From: SAR86 cluster bacterium SAR86B | GTDB lineage: Bacteria; Pseudomonadota; Gammaproteobacteria; Magnimaribacterales; D2472 | DNA length: 64,000 bases | Direction: 5' to 3' | NCBI GenBank assembly: GCA_905181955.1 | Contig: CAJJAC010000004.1 | Coordinates: forward strand, 21,819 to 85,818 | Shown: positions 31,681 to 42,500 of the stretch, piece by piece | Layout: each line of letters begins with the position of its first letter | Numbering within the stretch: position 1 is the first letter of the stretch | The notes under the pieces: generated by a model | The model's input: the letters and a program-made list of their open reading frames with translations, nothing else | Told to the model about the DNA's origin: nothing | Databases searched by the model: none | Program-made: the position numbers and the translations under genes

Positions 31681-32958
31681 TTAGATATTATATACGGGAT
31701 AGTCTTTACACATCTCAATGACATTAGCTTTAATCTCATTAAGAATTTTTTCATTATCATTATTCAAGACAGCATCACAAACCCAGTTACTTATTATAGA
31801 AACTTCTTCTTCTTTAAATCCCCTGGTAGTAATAGCAGGAGTTCCAAGTCTAATTCCAGATGTTACAAAAGGAGATTGAGGATCATTTGGAACAGTATTC
31901 TTATTAACAGTAATATTCGCTTGGCCTAATGCTTTCTCTGAATCCTTGCCTGTAATTCCTTTACTTCTAAGATCCATCAAGATTATATGATTCTCTGTTT
32001 TACCAGACACTATATCTATGTCTCTTGATAAGATCGTTTCACACATAATTTTTGCATTATTTAAAACTTGTTGACTATATACCTTAAATTCAGGCTCCAA
32101 TGCCTCTTTAAAACATAAAGCCTTGGCAGCTATGACATGCATCAATGGACCACCTTGAGAGCCAGGAAATACTGCTGAATTTAGCTTTTTCTCTAATTCA
32201 GGATTACTTTTTGCCATAATTATTCCTGATCTTGGACCTCTCAGCGTTTTATGGGTTGTTGATGTTACAACATCAGCAAAAGGAACTGGAGAGGGGTATA
32301 AGCCTGCTGCCACTAAGCCAGAAACATGCGCCATATCTGCAAGAAAATAAGCTCCAATCTCATCTGCAATTTCCCTAAAAATAGACCAGTCGATTATTCC
32401 AGAAAATGCAGAAAATCCAGCTATTATTAATTTAGGCTTATGCTCATGAGCTAAAGACCTGACTTGATCATAATCAATATCATGAGTTTCAGGATGAAGC
32501 CCATATTGAATACCTTCATAATTTCTTCCTGAAAAATTAACTTTAGCGCCATGGGTTAAGTGTCCACCATGACTTAAACTCATTCCTAAAATTTTATCAT
32601 TTGGCTGAAGCATAGCTAGAAAAGCAGCCGCATTTGCTGAAGATCCTGAGTGAGGCTGAACATTTGCATAATCTGCACTGAAGAGTTCTTTAGCTCTGGA
32701 TATTGCTAAATCTTCTGCTATATCAACATATTCACAACCACCATAATATCTTTTAGATGGATACCCTTCAGCATATTTGTTGGTAAGAATTGACCCTTGG
32801 GCCTCAAGAATTCTTTTACTTGCATAATTTTCTGATGCAATTAGTTCTATGTGCTCTTCTTGTCTTGACGCTTCATTATCTAGTGCATTCCATAGATCTG
32901 CATCATATTGTTCAATAGAATCATTATTCTTAAAAATAGAGTCTGCTCTAGATAACAT
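31681..32958 (-). CDS. glyA: Serine hydroxymethyltransferase
   Basis: The 425-residue protein has the GlyA features: [15 protein letters not shown] at 36-50, [33 protein letters not shown] and the PLP lysine K237 in [13 protein letters not shown]. It converts serine and tetrahydrofolate to glycine and methylene-THF. GGAG lies 6 bases before the ATG, a clear ribosome binding site. It lies 42 bases after nth and leads the nrdR-rib-nusB genes, all on the minus strand. Confidence 0.96.
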   Translation of the reverse strand: MLSRADSIFKNNDSIEQYDADLWNALDNEASRQEEHIELIASENYASKRILEAQGSILTNKYAEGYPSKRYYGGCEYVDIAEDLAISRAKELFSADYANVQPHSGSSANAAAFLAMLQPNDKILGMSLSHGGHLTHGAKVNFSGRNYEGIQYGLHPETHDIDYDQVRSLAHEHKPKLIIAGFSAFSGIIDWSIFREIADEIGAYFLADMAHVSGLVAAGLYPSPVPFADVVTSTTHKTLRGPRSGIIMAKSNPELEKKLNSAVFPGSQGGPLMHVIAAKALCFKEALEPEFKVYSQQVLNNAKIMCETILSRDIDIVSGKTENHIILMDLRSKGITGKDSEKALGQANITVNKNTVPNDPQSPFVTSGIRLGTPAITTRGFKEEEVSIISNWVCDAVLNNDNEKILNEIKANVIEMCKDYPVYNI

Positions 32959-33000
32959 TTTTTCTCCAAATAGAAATTTTGAACAGATATTTTAAATGAA

Positions 33001-33660
33001 CTAAGGTCTCTTGTGGGCAAAAGGTTTGGTTCTTTTTGGAAAACATGCAACACATATTTTACATTTAATACCAAAACACTCTCTAGCCTGACAAAATTCT
33101 CTACCCCAAAAAATTATTTGTAGATGTAATTTATTCCAGTCATCTTTTAGAAATAATTTTTTCAGGTCATTCTCGGTATGAACTACATTTTTTCCCTTAG
33201 TTAGCCCCCATCTTTGAGCTAGTCTGTGGATATGAGTATCTACTGGAAAAGCAGGTATGCCAAAGCCTTGAGAGATAACTACAGAAGCAGTTTTATGACC
33301 TACACCTGGTAATTTTTCTAATTCATTTATATCTCTAGGAACTTGTCCAGAAAATTGTTTTACTAATATTTTTGAAAGTTCAAGAATAGCACTCGATTTT
33401 TTTGGACCAAGACCACATGGCTTTATGATTTCATAAATTTTTTGTTGTGATACTTTTGACATATCCTCAGGACATGATGCAACATCAAATAGAGCAGGAG
33501 TTACTTTATTTACTCTCTCATCAGTGCATTGAGCTGATAGCAAAACTGCAATGAGTAATGTATATACAGATTCATGGTCCAAAGGAACAGGGGTTTCAGG
33601 GTAGTGCTCGTTTAAGATATTTGAGACTAATTTTGCTCTATCAGCTTTTATCATAATCAA
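33001..33660 (-). CDS. nth: Endonuclease III, variant C-terminal cysteine pattern
   Basis: The 219-residue HhH-GPD protein has LLSAQCTDERVNK, the helix-hairpin-helix LPGVGHKTA with catalytic K123, and VDTHIHRLAQR with D141. It removes oxidised pyrimidines and nicks the abasic site. The C-terminus contains C190, C195, C200, C203 and C206, not the E. coli C-X6-C-X2-C-X5-C spacing. The form HLQIIFWGREFC resembles another Nth subfamily I recall from non-gammaproteobacteria, so transfer or an altered [4Fe-4S] site is possible. It is the first gene of the minus-strand run leading to glyA. Confidence 0.9.
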   Translation of the reverse strand: MIMIKADRAKLVSNILNEHYPETPVPLDHESVYTLLIAVLLSAQCTDERVNKVTPALFDVASCPEDMSKVSQQKIYEIIKPCGLGPKKSSAILELSKILVKQFSGQVPRDINELEKLPGVGHKTASVVISQGFGIPAFPVDTHIHRLAQRWGLTKGKNVVHTENDLKKLFLKDDWNKLHLQIIFWGREFCQARECFGIKCKICVACFPKRTKPFAHKRP

Positions 33661-33703
33661 AATCTATCATATTGAATTAACCATGTAATACAATAGTTAC
33701 TAA

Positions 33704-34021
33704 ATGTTTTTAAATTCAAAAAAAATCCAGTTATATTTGCAGAGGTTGCAAGAAAGTTTTCTTGAAGAAAATGAAGAAAATAGAAAAATGTTGGATATCT
33801 ATATAAGTTATATTGAAGATGAAGCATCAGAAGACGATATTGAATATGCGAATAATCAGCTTAAACAAAATTTTAAAAGTTTAGGTCTTGGAGTTTTGGT
33901 CGCTCTTCCGTTTAGCCCTATTACAATTCCATATATTCTTAAAAAAACAAAAGAGCTCAATATCGATATTATTCCTAATTGGTATAAAGCTTTAAGTCGC
34001 GATAAGGATAGTCTAAAATAG
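33704..34021 (+). CDS. Small protein with LETM1-like C-terminal segment, function unknown
   Basis: The 105-residue protein has an acidic, coiled-coil-like first half (SFLEENEENRKMLDIYISYI, then EDEASEDDIEYA). The second half, LGVLVALPFSPITIPYILKK followed by TKELNIDIIPNWYK, recalls the PF..PxxxPxL..LGIdiLPs pattern of LETM1-like ribosome-binding domains. It might be a soluble or weakly membrane-associated protein. It lies 43 bases from divergent nth and 28 bases before a thiolase gene, for which an SD (GGAGA) is visible. Codon use looks like that of the neighbours, so I take it as real. No function can be assigned. Confidence 0.6.
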   Translation: MFLNSKKIQLYLQRLQESFLEENEENRKMLDIYISYIEDEASEDDIEYANNQLKQNFKSLGLGVLVALPFSPITIPYILKKTKELNIDIIPNWYKALSRDKDSLK

Positions 34022-34049
34022 CACGGAAAATTTTATTATTGGAGATACC

Positions 34050-35237
34050 ATGAAAAATGCAGTAATCGTAGATAGCGTAAGAACAGGACTAGCTAAATCA
34101 CATAGGGGTGGTTTTAATATGACCAGACCTGATGACATGCTTGCACATATTATTAATTCTTTATTAGAGAGAAATCCTAATCTTCCTGCATCAGTTGTAG
34201 AAGATGTGATTATGGGTTGCGGAAGTCCAGAAGGAGCTCAAGGGCATAACTTAGGCAGAAATGCTGCAGTTTTATCAAATCTTCCTATTACAGTAGGTGG
34301 CACTACAGTGAATAGATATTGTTCATCAGGAATGCAAACTATTTCAATGGCAGCATCTCAAGTTATGGCTGGTTGTTATGACGCTGTTATTGCTGGCGGA
34401 GCAGAAACAATTTCTATGATGGGCGCACAAAACCTGGATAATTTTGTAAATCCAAGATTAGCTGAAGAATATCCTGGCATTTATCATCCAATGGGCATCA
34501 CTGCTGAAACAGTAGCTAATAGATACAATGTTTCAAGAGAGGCACAAGATGAGTATGCTTTAGAAAGTCAAATAAGAACAGCTGCAGCTCAAGAAGCGGG
34601 TATTTTTGATGATGAAATAGTTCCTATGGATACTAAAATGATGTTAATGAACAAAGAAACTGGTGAAGCTAAAGAGGTGGATGTAACTGTAGGAAAAGAT
34701 GAATGTAATAGACCTACAACTACTCTTGAAGGACTTTCTTCATTAAAGCCTGTTTTTGCAGAGAATGGCTCAGTAACAGCAGGAAATTCTTCTCAATTAT
34801 CAGATGGCGCAGGAGTTTCATTAATAATGTCTGAAGAAAAAGCTCTTGAGTTAGGTTTAAAACCAGTTGCTTATTTTAGAGGATTCACAACAATGGGATG
34901 TGAGCCAGATGAGATGGGTATAGGCCCAGTTTTCTCAGTACCCAAGCTATTAAAGCAAAATGGATTATCTGTAAGTGACATTGACCTCTGGGAGCTAAAT
35001 GAAGCTTTCGCAGTTCAAGTGGTTTATTGTAGAGATACTCTAGGTATCCCAATGGATAAATTAAATGTAAATGGCGGATCTATATCTATTGGTCATCCTT
35101 TTGGAATGACTGGTGCTAGATGCGTAGGTCACATTACTAGAGAACTTCAAAGATCTGATAAGCAATTCGGTGTCGTCACTATGTGTGTTGGTGGTGGTAT
35201 GGGGGCTTCAGGGTTATTCGAAAGATACCCTAGCTAG
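34050..35237 (+). CDS. Acetyl-CoA C-acyltransferase (thiolase)
   Basis: The 395-residue thiolase has the acylated cysteine C91 in NRYCSSGMQ, then LNEAFAVQ, H349 in SISIGHPFGMTGAR and the second cysteine C379 in TMCVGGGMGASGLF. It could be the thiolytic step of beta-oxidation (FadA/FadI type) or acetoacetyl-CoA thiolase. No fadB partner is adjacent, so I do not give a symbol. GGAGA about 5 bases before the ATG is a good ribosome binding site. thiL follows after 3 bases. Confidence 0.9.
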   Translation: MKNAVIVDSVRTGLAKSHRGGFNMTRPDDMLAHIINSLLERNPNLPASVVEDVIMGCGSPEGAQGHNLGRNAAVLSNLPITVGGTTVNRYCSSGMQTISMAASQVMAGCYDAVIAGGAETISMMGAQNLDNFVNPRLAEEYPGIYHPMGITAETVANRYNVSREAQDEYALESQIRTAAAQEAGIFDDEIVPMDTKMMLMNKETGEAKEVDVTVGKDECNRPTTTLEGLSSLKPVFAENGSVTAGNSSQLSDGAGVSLIMSEEKALELGLKPVAYFRGFTTMGCEPDEMGIGPVFSVPKLLKQNGLSVSDIDLWELNEAFAVQVVYCRDTLGIPMDKLNVNGGSISIGHPFGMTGARCVGHITRELQRSDKQFGVVTMCVGGGMGASGLFERYPS

Positions 35238-35240
35238 TTC

Positions 35241-36119
35241 TTGTCTTCAGAATTTGAACTGATTGAATTATTTCAGCATATAGGCGCTGAATATTATAAA
35301 GAAAATGGCGTACTCATTGGCCCAGGCGATGATTGTGCCATTTTTGATTTAAGCACTCCAATTATCACATCTGTTGATTCATCAGTTGTAGATATTCATT
35401 TTCCATCTAATGCTTCTCCTCAAGATATTGGATATAGAGCTGTCGCTGTTGCATTAAGTGATATTGCTGCTATGGGTTGTAGACCGATAGCTTTTAGCCT
35501 TTCAGTATCCTCTCCTGTAACCGATGATGTTTGGTATAAAAAATTAGCTGAAGGTGTTGAAGATATAGCTAAGGAATTTGAAATATCCCTAATAGGAGGA
35601 GATTTAACTAAAGGGCCATTAAATTTAAATGCAATTGTTTATGGAACTCCATATTCAGGAAAAATATTGATGAGAAATACTGCTCAGCCAGGAGATTATA
35701 TTTGTATAAGTAGCCCTACCGGAAGAGCAAGAAGGGGTTTAAATGATTGGAAGAATACCAATAATAACTCTGAGTATTTAACAGATTACTTAAGGCCTCT
35801 TGCTAAAATTGAACTAGGAAAAACAATAGTTAATTTTGCTTCAGCATGCATAGATACATCAGATGGTCTCTTGGCTGACCTTGGTAAAATACTTAAATTA
35901 TCAGAATGTGGAGCACTAATATATCTAGATGATATCCCTATAACAACCGACATAGATGACATCAATTCCGGAGATGACTATGACTTATGTTTTACTGTTC
36001 CCAAAGATAAGTTTGATAATAATTATTTTAAGATTGGTGAAGTTACAAGTGACAGACAAATTAAGTTAATTTCTAATAAAGGTTATGATATTAATATTAA
36101 AGGATACGAACACTTCTAA
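35241..36119 (+). CDS. thiL: Thiamine-monophosphate kinase
   Basis: The 292-residue ThiL has EFELIELFQHIGA at the start, GPGDDCAIFDLS, the SVDSSVVDIHFP loop, GYRAVAVALSDIAAMG, LIGGDLTKGPL and the late CIDTSDGLLADLGKI. It phosphorylates thiamine monophosphate to the cofactor. The start is a TTG 3 bases after the thiolase stop, and no better start is available. thiL-pgpA usually follows nusB. Here the pair is about 7 kb away in the opposite orientation, a rearrangement relative to relatives. Confidence 0.92.
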   Translation: MSSEFELIELFQHIGAEYYKENGVLIGPGDDCAIFDLSTPIITSVDSSVVDIHFPSNASPQDIGYRAVAVALSDIAAMGCRPIAFSLSVSSPVTDDVWYKKLAEGVEDIAKEFEISLIGGDLTKGPLNLNAIVYGTPYSGKILMRNTAQPGDYICISSPTGRARRGLNDWKNTNNNSEYLTDYLRPLAKIELGKTIVNFASACIDTSDGLLADLGKILKLSECGALIYLDDIPITTDIDDINSGDDYDLCFTVPKDKFDNNYFKIGEVTSDRQIKLISNKGYDINIKGYEHF

Positions 36120-36125
36120 ATAATA

Positions 36126-36614
36126 ATGAAAAATTTTCCAGATCTTAAAAATCCTATTCATTTTATTGCTACTTTGGCAGGCGTTGGTAAGTTACCTTTT
36201 GCACCAGGAACATGGGGCTCCTTATTTGCATGCATCTTATTTATTTTTCTATCTCATTACGTCACTAGTATTGAGATTCTCATAGCTGCAGTTATTATTT
36301 TTTCAATATGGATATGTGAAAAAGCTTCAGCTGAATTAATTGAGAAAGATCATAAATCTATAGTGATTGATGAGCTAGCAGGAATGTGGATTGCCTTATA
36401 CCCCGCAATTTTTTATGAGACCCAGGATGAAAGGGTTACATTTGTTTTATTAGCTTTTTGTCTTTTTAGACTATTTGATATTCTAAAACCATTTCCAATA
36501 TCATATATTGATAAAAATATGAAAGGTGGTCTTGGTATAGTATTGGATGATATTGTAGCTGGGATTATTGCAGCACTTATATCAGTTGGCGTAATGATTC
36601 TTCTATTTGCCTAG
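36126..36614 (+). CDS. pgpA: Phosphatidylglycerophosphatase A
   Basis: The 162-residue membrane protein has the PgpA motifs GVGKLPFAPGTWGSLFA near the N-terminus and VIDELAGMW, followed by FRLFDILKPFPI and DDIVAGIIAA. Four hydrophobic segments are visible. It dephosphorylates PG-phosphate to phosphatidylglycerol in the inner membrane. It lies 6 bases after thiL as in many proteobacteria. Its last 38 bases overlap the end of the convergent dxs gene, an unusually long coding overlap. Confidence 0.93.
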   Translation: MKNFPDLKNPIHFIATLAGVGKLPFAPGTWGSLFACILFIFLSHYVTSIEILIAAVIIFSIWICEKASAELIEKDHKSIVIDELAGMWIALYPAIFYETQDERVTFVLLAFCLFRLFDILKPFPISYIDKNMKGGLGIVLDDIVAGIIAALISVGVMILLFA

Positions 36615-38445
36615 CAGTCAATCCAACCTCTTCAATCATCTCTTCTCTAGAGGCATGTTCGATGAATATATCAGGAATACCCAGTAATTTTGATTGAATA
36701 AGAATATTTTCTTCAGAGCAGAACTCTTGTACGCTGCTTCCAGCTCCTCCTGCAATAGAGCCATCTTCAAGAGAAACAAATAACTCAGCATTAGGTAAAT
36801 ATTTTCTTAAAATATCTTTATCTAGAGGTTTAACAAACCTCATATCGATTAAGGTTAAATCTAATTTCTTCGAAACTTCTATAGCCTCATGAAGCAAAGA
36901 TCCAAAGTTTAAAAAAATTACTTTACTCGAACCTTCTCTAATCATATTTGCTTTACCTATCTCAAGAACTTCTAATCCAGGGTTCACTAGAACATTAGGC
37001 CCAGACCCTCGAGGATATCTTACTGATGCTGGGCCTTTATACTCATATGCTGAAGATAGCATCAATCTTGTCTCACACTCATTAGCTGGAGTCATTATAA
37101 GAATATTTGGAATACATCTTAGATAGGCTATATCATAATTTCCAGAATGAGTTGGACCATCTTCACCTACTAACCCAGCTCTATCTAGAGCAAAAGTCAC
37201 ATCAAGATTTTGTAAAGCTACATCATGAATTAATTGATCATAAGCTCTTTGTAGAAAAGTTGAATATATAGCGACTACAGGCTTTTTTCCTTCGCAAGCG
37301 AAGCCAGCAGCAAGAGTAACAGCATGTTGCTCAGCGATAGCTACATCATAATATCTATCAGGAAATTCTTTACTAAAATTAACCAAACCAGAACCTTCTC
37401 TCATAGCTGGAGTTATAGCTATTAATTTTTTATCAAGCCTCGCTTTATCAACAATCCAATCACTAAAAATATCTTGATATTTAGGTGTTTTGCTTTTATT
37501 GGAATCCTTGGGTTTTATTTTACTAATTGCATGAAAACCAATCCTGTCGTCTTCTGCAGCATTAAGTCCTGCACCTTTTTTAGTAATAATATGAAGAAAT
37601 TGAGGGCCTTCAAACTCCTTTAGATTACCTATAACCTCTAAAAGTTCATCAATATTATGTCCATCAATTGGACCAATATAATTTAATCCAAGCTCTTCAA
37701 ATATCATTCCAGGAGCAACCATTGCCTTCATTTGTGTTTCAACTTTTCTAGCAAGATGATGAGCCTGAGGAAGATTTTTAAGAAAACTAGATCCACTTTT
37801 TCTAATACCTTTGTAGAGTTTAGATGCCCAAATTCTTGAAAAATAGTTTGAGAGACCGCCAACATTTTCTGATATTGACATGTCATTATCATTAAGAATA
37901 AAGAGTAAATTTGGTTTTTCATGACCAGCATGACTCAGAGCTTCAAAAGCCATTCCAGCAGTCATTGCTCCATCACCAATTACCGCAACAGTATGTTTAT
38001 TTTTTAAGGAATCTTTGTTAGCTAAAGCCATTCCTAGTGCTGCACCCAGAGAAGTGCTTGAATGACCAACCCCAAATGCATCATATTCACTTTCAGCCCT
38101 AGCAGGGAATGGAGATAAGCCATCTTTTTGTCTAACTTTATCTATATTTTTCTTTCTACCAGTAAGAATTTTATGAGGATACGCCTGATGGCCAACATCC
38201 CAAATTAGATTATCTTCGGGTGTATTAAAAAGATAATGCAAAACAACTGTAAGCTCTATAACGCCCAAACCACTTCCTAAATGACCTCCTGAAATACCTA
38301 CTGAATATAATAAAAACTCTCGTAATTCATCAGCTAATTGCTTTAGTTCATGTGATGAAAAAGATCTTAGATCACTTGGAAGATTTACTTTATCTAATAG
38401 AGGTGTTGATGGTTTTGATTCGGGTATTTGATTATAAATTTTCAA
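36577..38445 (-). CDS. dxs: 1-deoxy-D-xylulose-5-phosphate synthase
   Basis: The 622-residue thiamine diphosphate enzyme is complete: GGHLGSGLGVIELTVVLHY, IWDVGHQAYPHKILTGR, the ThDP/Mg motif GDGAMTAGMAFEA from G157 to NDNDMS near 185, the catalytic glutamate in VAIAEQHAV near 371, and GEDGPTHSG. It makes DXP from pyruvate and glyceraldehyde-3-phosphate, the first step of the MEP isoprenoid pathway. It is the third gene of xseB-ispA-dxs, 1 base after ispA. Confidence 0.96.
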   Translation of the reverse strand: MKIYNQIPESKPSTPLLDKVNLPSDLRSFSSHELKQLADELREFLLYSVGISGGHLGSGLGVIELTVVLHYLFNTPEDNLIWDVGHQAYPHKILTGRKKNIDKVRQKDGLSPFPARAESEYDAFGVGHSSTSLGAALGMALANKDSLKNKHTVAVIGDGAMTAGMAFEALSHAGHEKPNLLFILNDNDMSISENVGGLSNYFSRIWASKLYKGIRKSGSSFLKNLPQAHHLARKVETQMKAMVAPGMIFEELGLNYIGPIDGHNIDELLEVIGNLKEFEGPQFLHIITKKGAGLNAAEDDRIGFHAISKIKPKDSNKSKTPKYQDIFSDWIVDKARLDKKLIAITPAMREGSGLVNFSKEFPDRYYDVAIAEQHAVTLAAGFACEGKKPVVAIYSTFLQRAYDQLIHDVALQNLDVTFALDRAGLVGEDGPTHSGNYDIAYLRCIPNILIMTPANECETRLMLSSAYEYKGPASVRYPRGSGPNVLVNPGLEVLEIGKANMIREGSSKVIFLNFGSLLHEAIEVSKKLDLTLIDMRFVKPLDKDILRKYLPNAELFVSLEDGSIAGGAGSSVQEFCSEENILIQSKLLGIPDIFIEHASREEMIEEVGLTARQIEESLRQLI

Positions 38446-38446
38446 T

Positions 38447-39328
38447 TTATCTTTTCCTGTTCACCATATATCCACAAAGGGATTTAAGCGTTTTAACCTT
38501 ATGATCAAGTCCGATATTTTCTAAAATATTTATTGATTCTGTGGCTAATTTATTTGCTATCAATGAAGATTGATTCAAGCCTATAACATTAACATAGGTT
38601 TGTTTATGATTTTTTAAATCAGATTTAGCAGATTTACCTAAGACTAAAGATTCACCAGTTTCATCCAAAATATCATCATAAATCTGGAAGGCTAAGCCAA
38701 TCTTGCTTCCAAAATCAGAAAGCATTTCTTGCTTCTCTTGGCTTATAGATGTCTCTAATTGACCCATAAGAACAGATGCCTGAATCAATTTTCCAGTTTT
38801 TAGAGAATGAATTTTTTCTACCTGCTCTAGACTAATATTCGAAGCTAGTTTTTCAGATGCAATATCTAAATGCTGACCAAGCGCCATCCCAGAAGAGCCT
38901 GAAGCTTTTGCAAGAATATTTACTGCTTTAACTTTAGCAGAATCATTCATATCTTCATCAGATGTAATGAGTTCAAAAGCTAGATCATGCAGGGCATCTC
39001 CTGCAAGAATTGCGTTAGCTTCTCCAAATTTTATGTGATTAGATGCTTTCCCTCTGCGCATTTTATCGTCATCCATACTGGGTAAGTCATCATGAATTAA
39101 TGAATAGGTATGAATTAGCTCAACAGCAGCAGCTAAAGTAATTAAACTTTCATCAGTTAAATTATCGTTCAGCATTCCTGATGCTATAACCAAACCAGGC
39201 CTAATAACTTTGCTATCACTAAGGACTGAATATCTCATAGCTTCTTCAATTAAAGATGAAGAGGGTATTACGGTTGATAGTTTATGATGTATAAGCTCTC
39301 GTGTTCGAGTTAAGAACTTAATAGGCAC
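38447..39328 (-). CDS. ispA: Farnesyl diphosphate synthase
   Basis: The 293-residue trans-prenyltransferase has the first aspartate-rich motif DDLPSMD starting at D80-D81 followed by DDDKMRRGK, KTGKLIQASV, and the second motif YDDILDETGE. The residues around SLIHDDLPSMDDD fit the short-chain IspA group. It builds FPP from IPP and DMAPP. It sits between xseB and dxs with 1-base spacers, the standard gammaproteobacterial order. Confidence 0.94.
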   Translation of the reverse strand: MPIKFLTRTRELIHHKLSTVIPSSSLIEEAMRYSVLSDSKVIRPGLVIASGMLNDNLTDESLITLAAAVELIHTYSLIHDDLPSMDDDKMRRGKASNHIKFGEANAILAGDALHDLAFELITSDEDMNDSAKVKAVNILAKASGSSGMALGQHLDIASEKLASNISLEQVEKIHSLKTGKLIQASVLMGQLETSISQEKQEMLSDFGSKIGLAFQIYDDILDETGESLVLGKSAKSDLKNHKQTYVNVIGLNQSSLIANKLATESINILENIGLDHKVKTLKSLCGYMVNRKR

Positions 39329-39329
39329 T

Positions 39330-39554
39330 TTATTTATCTTCTAAGTCAGCAGAACTTCCATTCTCAAGTAACTTTTTTACCTTCAATTCAGCATCACTAA
39401 GTTGTTTCTGACAGTCTTTTACTAACTTGATTCCTTCTTCAAAAGACTGGACTGAATCTTCTAAATTTATATCATTATTTTCAAGTTTTGAAACAATATC
39501 TTCTAATTTCTTTAAAGAAGACTCGAAATCTATTTGATCTTTTGGATTTGCCAT
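39330..39554 (-). CDS. xseB: Exodeoxyribonuclease VII small subunit
   Basis: The 74-residue protein has the XseB core FESSLKKLEDIVSKLENNDINLEDSV and SFEEGIKLVKDCQKQL, an antiparallel two-helix bundle that binds the large subunit XseA. It acts in single-strand DNA degradation. It is the first gene of xseB-ispA-dxs. xseA is not in the window. Confidence 0.92.
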   Translation of the reverse strand: MANPKDQIDFESSLKKLEDIVSKLENNDINLEDSVQSFEEGIKLVKDCQKQLSDAELKVKKLLENGSSADLEDK

Positions 39555-39588
39555 AACCTATTGTAACTTAGTATTATTATAAATTTAT

Positions 39589-42500
39589 CTAGACTTGGAC
39601 TTTTTCAGGAAATCTTTCATAAAACTTTTCTCTAATTTTATACGGGAATGCTAGTGCCGCAGGAGTAAATATCAGAGTTAAAAAAGTACTAAAGCCTAGT
39701 CCAAATACAATTGATAACGCCAGATTTTGCCACCAATCTACTACTCGACTTCCAACCGTTAATTCTCTGCCTATAAGATCAAGACTTAAACCCATTGCTA
39801 GCGGTAGAAGTCCAAAAATAGTGGTCATAGAAGTTAACAAGATCGGCCTTAGCCTTTGTTGACAGGTTGCTCTTATCAACTCAAGTCTGTCAGTCTCTGG
39901 TGATTCAAATTTTAGCCTATTAAAAGTATCTATTAAGACAATATTATTATTGACAACAATGCCTGCGAGCGTAACTATTGAAATACCAGTCATAGTTGAA
40001 CTAAACGGTCGATTGGATATTAATAAGCCTAGCAGGACTCCTACAAATGACATAAATACTGCTGATAATATTAGTAATGATTGATAAAAACTATTGAACT
40101 GGGTTAGAAGCAATATAAGCATTATAAATAGAGCAGTAACACCAGCAAGAATCATAAATTCGTTAACTTCCTCAGTTTCTTCCTGCATACCGGTAAACGA
40201 CATAGTAATACCTTGCTTGCTAAAATTTTGTGCCTCAATCCATTTTTGCATTTCAGCAACTTTTTCTGCTACCGCAGACTCATCAATAGTTGCTGCAGAA
40301 ATCTCCTGAACATATTCACCATTTCTTCTACTGACAGAAGATCTATTTTCTCTTGGCGAAAGAGTAATAAATGAGCTAACAGGAATTAAACCATCCTTAG
40401 TAGTTACATTTAAATTATTTATTCCTGTTATAGTTCTATCTTTTGCAGGAAATCTTACTCTTATTTCCACTTCATCCTTTGAATCATCAGGCCTAAATTC
40501 ACCAACCTTAAAGCCTGAAGTTAGCATTTGAACGAGAGCTCCAACATCACCAACCTTGACGCCTAATTGAGCAGCTTTTTGCTTATCAACCTCAACATTC
40601 CATTCTACTGAGGGATATGGCTGACTGGAGAATATATTTGTCAAACCTTTAATATTATTTCGCATATATTCTTCAGCAACTACAGATGCCGCAACAACTT
40701 CAGATTCAATGTTGCCAGTAATATTTAGCTGAATAGGTGAGTCAAATGAAGGGCCGCCCATATCAGCTGCAGCTTCAACAATAATTCCTGGTATTCCCTG
40801 CGTTACTTCTGTAACGAGTCTCATTATCTCTAATCCACTAATATCTCTTTCTGAAGGTTCAACTACTTCAACATAGCCACTACCAATCTTGTCTCCCCCA
40901 GATTCCCACCAGGGCGAGCCAGATCTTAAAAAGACACTTTGCAGTTCATCAATCTGTAGAAGTCTTTCCTCAACATCTTCGATTATTTGTTTTGACTCTA
41001 ATGCAGAAAAATTACCTCTTCCTCTAACTGTAATCTCTGCCTTTACGGGATCAACTATTGCAAAATAGACAGTACCTTTTCCATAAAAATTATAAGTAGT
41101 TACGATAGTAAATAAGACCGCAAGAGTAAGAATAATAGTTTCACCAGGATTCTTTACAAAAATCTTAGTTAATTTTCCATAATATTCAGCTATCTTATCA
41201 AATAATGGTTCACCCGTTTGATCGCTATCTTTACCTAATTTTAAGGTAGATGAGCTTTGACCAAAATATGAGCCTAGCACCGGTATTAAAACAAGAGAAT
41301 AGAACAAAGAAGAAGCAAGAACTATACTTACTGTTATAGGAAGGTATCTCATAAATTGGCCTGTAAAGCCTGGCCAAAAAATTAAAGGAATAAACGCAGC
41401 AATTGTTGTTCCTGTAGAAGCTAGAACGGGAGTAAACATCCTTTTAGAAGCAAGTCTATAAGCTTCTAGCCTTGAAAGGCCCTCGCTTATTTTTCTATCC
41501 GCATACTCGGTAACTACAATTGAGCCATCAATAAGCATCCCCATTCCAAGCAATAATCCCATCATTACTAGGAAATTTACTTCATAATCCAAGAGATACA
41601 ATATTAAATAAGTTGATAAAAAACAAAAGGGTATTGAAAGACCTACGAGCATAGAAACTCTAAAACCCATACTTGCTACAACAAGTATCATTATTAAAAC
41701 AACTGCAGAAATAATATTACCATTTAGTTCTGATACCATCATACTGGCCCATACAGTGTCATCATTTGTTTTAACAACTGTTAGATTCTTAGGTAAAATT
41801 TTTCTAAATTCGTCTAATTCAATTGCAATTTTATTGGCTGCATCTATTGCATTCGCGCCTTCTCTGAGCATAACCTCAATAGCAACTGCATCTTCACCAT
41901 TCACCCTTGCGTATGAATTAAAATCTTTAAATGTTCTTCTGATACTAGCAATATCGCTAAGAGTTACAACAGCTTCTTTTGTTACCTTAATTGGAATGCT
42001 ATAAACATCCTCAGCAGTCTCAATGACACTTGGAACTTCAATCATAAAGCTACCAAGTCCAGTATCCTGTCTTCCACCAGGAATAATTACATTATTATTA
42101 GCAACTGAATAATAGAGATCTGTGAGAGTTACGCCATAGGCCTCCATTTTTGATTTGTTAATAATACCCTCAAGAACTTCATCAGGAGAACCTATAACTT
42201 CAGTCTCCAGAACTTCTTCAATTTTTTCTAATCTATCTTTTAGCTCTCTTGCATAAAATACTTTTTGTCTAAGCGAGCTAGCGCCGATAACACTTAAATT
42301 CATTACAGGAAAATTAGCATTACTATATTCATTAATCTGGGGATCTTCTGCTTCTTGAGGTAAATTAAATTTAACCTCTTCAACAGCTTGCTTAGTATCG
42401 ACTATAGCTTTATCAATATCATACCCAACTTCAAATTCAAGAAAAATTCTTATGTTGGATAGACTACTAGTTGCTCTAATAGTTTTTACTCCTGGAACCG

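Noticed and set aside
38465..38476. DnaA-box-like TATCCACAA
   Set aside because: Single imperfect copy inside the ispA coding region with no cluster. Not an origin.
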